Assembly (NCBI GenBank): GCA_002887195.1
Contig: PJAB01001382.1
Span: forward strand, 1-14,888
From: Chrysochromulina parva
Taxonomy: Eukaryota > Haptophyta > Prymnesiales > Chrysochromulinaceae
Direction: 5' to 3'
DNA length: 14,888 nucleotides
Notes under the pieces: model-generated
Told to the model about the DNA's origin: nothing
Database searches by the model: none
What the model saw: only the letters and a program-made list of their open reading frames with translations
Shown here: positions 13,621 through 14,888 of the stretch, in pieces
Numbering within the stretch: the first letter of the stretch is position 1
How the letters are laid out: the number at the start of each line of letters is the position of its first letter
Translations under genes and position numbers: made by a program

Positions 13621-14181
13621 GGCGGCGCCGTGCAGCCCTCCGAGAGAGTGAGCGTGAGTGCGGCCACCCGTCAATGAATGAGAAGTCGAGCTTCACAGTT
13701 CACACCTCCGTTCTTCTCAGGAAAAATTGGCAGGCCCTTGGGTCATTGAGGGTTGTCGGCGTCGGCTAATAAGGGTCAATAAACTTGAGACACCGAGACC
13801 GTTCACCGGGAAATTCAGACCGGGGGCGGGAGGGTGGGAGGGCATGGGAGGGCGAGACGAGAGTCAGAGCCGTCACGCGGGGCGCGAGACTGTTGTGGTC
13901 GTGCGGGGCGGGGGCGCTCGTCCCAAGCGGAACCCCGAAGGAGGGCAAGGTCCCTCGTGATCGATGCGAGCTCGCGCGTGCTCGCTCAGTCCGCCAGGCT
14001 GATCGCGGCCCCGCCGTCACTGCTTCGGCGGCGGCGGGGGTGGCGGCTTGTACAGCGCAGGCAAGGTGCGGCCCTTGGCTGCAACGGCGAGACTCGAGAG
14101 CACGCGGCGGGTCAGCGAGAGAGGCGAGAGAGGCGCGCCGAGGCGAGGGGCTCCCGTGCGGTGGGCTCGGTGGGCTGCACA
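13621..14181. other. intergenic region between the COPI-associated-like gene and NDUFS4
   Basis: About 560 bases without a credible gene; open frames here are low-complexity Arg/Gly/Ser-rich shadows. It contains an AT-richer part (13720-13790) and then purine-rich, G-tract-rich sequence on + (13820-14170). It must hold the NDUFS4 3' UTR and the promoter of the gene at 12886-13494. Confidence 0.5.
13822..13852 (+). other. G-quadruplex-forming tract
   Basis: Seven runs of at least three G within 31 bases. The first five (13822-13842) are separated by single bases, which meets the strictest G3N1 quadruplex rule. It lies about 330 bases upstream of the - strand ATG at 13494. The G-rich strand is the template for that gene if it is transcribed through here. 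Confidence 0.85.
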
Positions 14182-14721
14182 TCATGCGTTCGCACGGTGC
14201 TTACCGCCCTTCCACTTGAAGTTATCTGAGTACTTTTTGGGGCTCGCGTTCATTTCTTTGTTGGGCTTGGATTGCGCAACCTCATATTTCCAGCCGTTGC
14301 GCTCGCAGAAGCGCATCGCATCCTCCGCCGTGTGGAACTCAAGCGTCATGTGCGTGTTCGACAGAGGGTCATTGGTCGACGTCCAGCCCATCAGCGGATT
14401 TGTCCACCGGTTGGTCTGGTCGTCCTCCCACTGCATGCGCCACGGGATCTGATTCTGCGTCGCATTCTGCACCGTATTCGGCTGCTGGTAGATCTTGACG
14501 ATGCGCGTCTCCATCATAGCTGCCGGCGCGCCGGTGAAGGCCTGGAGCGTCTCCTTGTCGACGGCGGGCGCCGTCTCCTTGCTCACCGACTTGTCGGCGC
14601 CACTCGCCTTCGTAATGGCGCTGGACAGCGCGCGAGCAGGACGCGCCGCAGCCAGCGCCGGCAGAGGGCGCGCCGCCAGGCACCGCGTTGCCGTACGCTG
14701 GCTCAGGCGGAGAGCCAGCAT
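14182..14721 (-). CDS. NDUFS4: NDUFS4, 18-kDa (AQDQ) subunit of mitochondrial complex I
   Basis: 179 aa from the ATG at 14721 to a TGA at 14184-14182. Residues 1 to about 36 are rich in Arg, Ala, Leu and Ser with no acidic residue (MLALRLSQRTATRCLAARPL), a typical mitochondrial presequence. The domain (about 70-179) carries the family signatures: RIVKIYQQPNTVQNATQN, NRWTNPLMGWTSTNDP, and FHTAEDAMRFCERNGWKYEV. It ends with an aromatic DNFKWKG tail, as is usual for the family. Length is normal and no intron is needed. NDUFS4 is an accessory subunit of the matrix-arm N-module region, required for stable assembly of NADH:ubiquinone oxidoreductase. Its presence shows that this is nuclear DNA of a respiring eukaryote. 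Confidence 0.95.
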   Translation of the reverse strand: MLALRLSQRTATRCLAARPLPALAAARPARALSSAITKASGADKSVSKETAPAVDKETLQAFTGAPAAMMETRIVKIYQQPNTVQNATQNQIPWRMQWEDDQTNRWTNPLMGWTSTNDPLSNTHMTLEFHTAEDAMRFCERNGWKYEVAQSKPNKEMNASPKKYSDNFKWKGGKHRANA

Positions 14722-14888
14722 TCTGCGGTATAGACTTCAGCTTTCTTCACGCATCACGTCCACAGCAGTAACGCAAGGGCGTGTGACTTCACGCGCCTCG
14801 TCTAGCGCGGGCCGGGCCGTTTCGTCTCCCCCCGGCCCGCTTGCGCGCCGCATGCGCACGCCGCATGCACGCGCCTAGTGACAGTGAC
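14722..14888. other. NDUFS4 upstream region
   Basis: 167 bases to the window edge. On the - strand a weak TATA-like TCTATACC (14733-14726) lies just 5' of the ATG, probably too close to be a TATA box. A short direct repeat of GCCGCATGC (about 14848-14867) sits in a GC-rich stretch near the edge. Nothing else was recognised. Confidence 0.4.

Noticed and set aside
13785..14229. + strand Arg/Gly-rich ORFs across the purine-rich spacer
   Set aside because: They follow G-tract composition, have no motif, and run into the antisense of NDUFS4.

Overview
This GC-rich window looks like nuclear DNA from a unicellular alga with a complex (secondary) plastid, most like a haptophyte or a related lineage. 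The organism call is inference. It rests on: (1) eukaryote-only genes (mitochondrial complex I NDUFS4, the SSU-processome protein UTP5/WDR43, a COPI-associated membrane protein); (2) one clear spliceosomal intron; (3) a signal peptide plus transit-peptide-like leader on a glutaredoxin; (4) proline-rich linkers and 'GCDCxxCC' cysteine modules of the kind common in haptophyte and dinoflagellate predicted proteins. Most genes read as single open exons.

Layout: five genes on the + strand, then three on the - strand, converging on a repeat-bearing gap at about 9343-10037. On +: (1) a 5'-truncated cation/Ca2+ exchanger of the CCX/NCLX type with a large duplicated, cysteine-rich N-terminal region (1-3645); (2) a bacterial-type glutaredoxin 2 (GrxB) with a plastid-type leader (4190-5203); (3) a protein of unknown function with a Tudor-like C-terminus (5439-6746); (4) a GT-A-like nucleotide-sugar transferase with a Cys-rich N-terminal domain (7007-8353); (5) an RNase T2 (8644-9342). 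On -: (6) UTP5/WDR43 in two exons (10038-12414); (7) a four-TM COPI-associated-like protein (12886-13494), preceded by an abutting in-frame upstream ORF (13495-13620); (8) NDUFS4 (14182-14721). I see no operon-like functional theme. The genes are ordinary housekeeping and secretory functions side by side.

The most striking feature is the UTP5 intron (10934-11078). It has a canonical GTGAGT donor, its body is almost wholly a 10-bp minisatellite, and the exon sequence at its donor is repeated at its acceptor as a 21-nt direct repeat with one mismatch. Each repeat unit, read in the sense of the gene, carries a CTGAT that fits the branch-point consensus CTRAY. This is what a recently gained, repeat-built intron would look like. 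A second minisatellite, with a 32-bp higher-order unit, lies just beyond the stop codon of the same gene.
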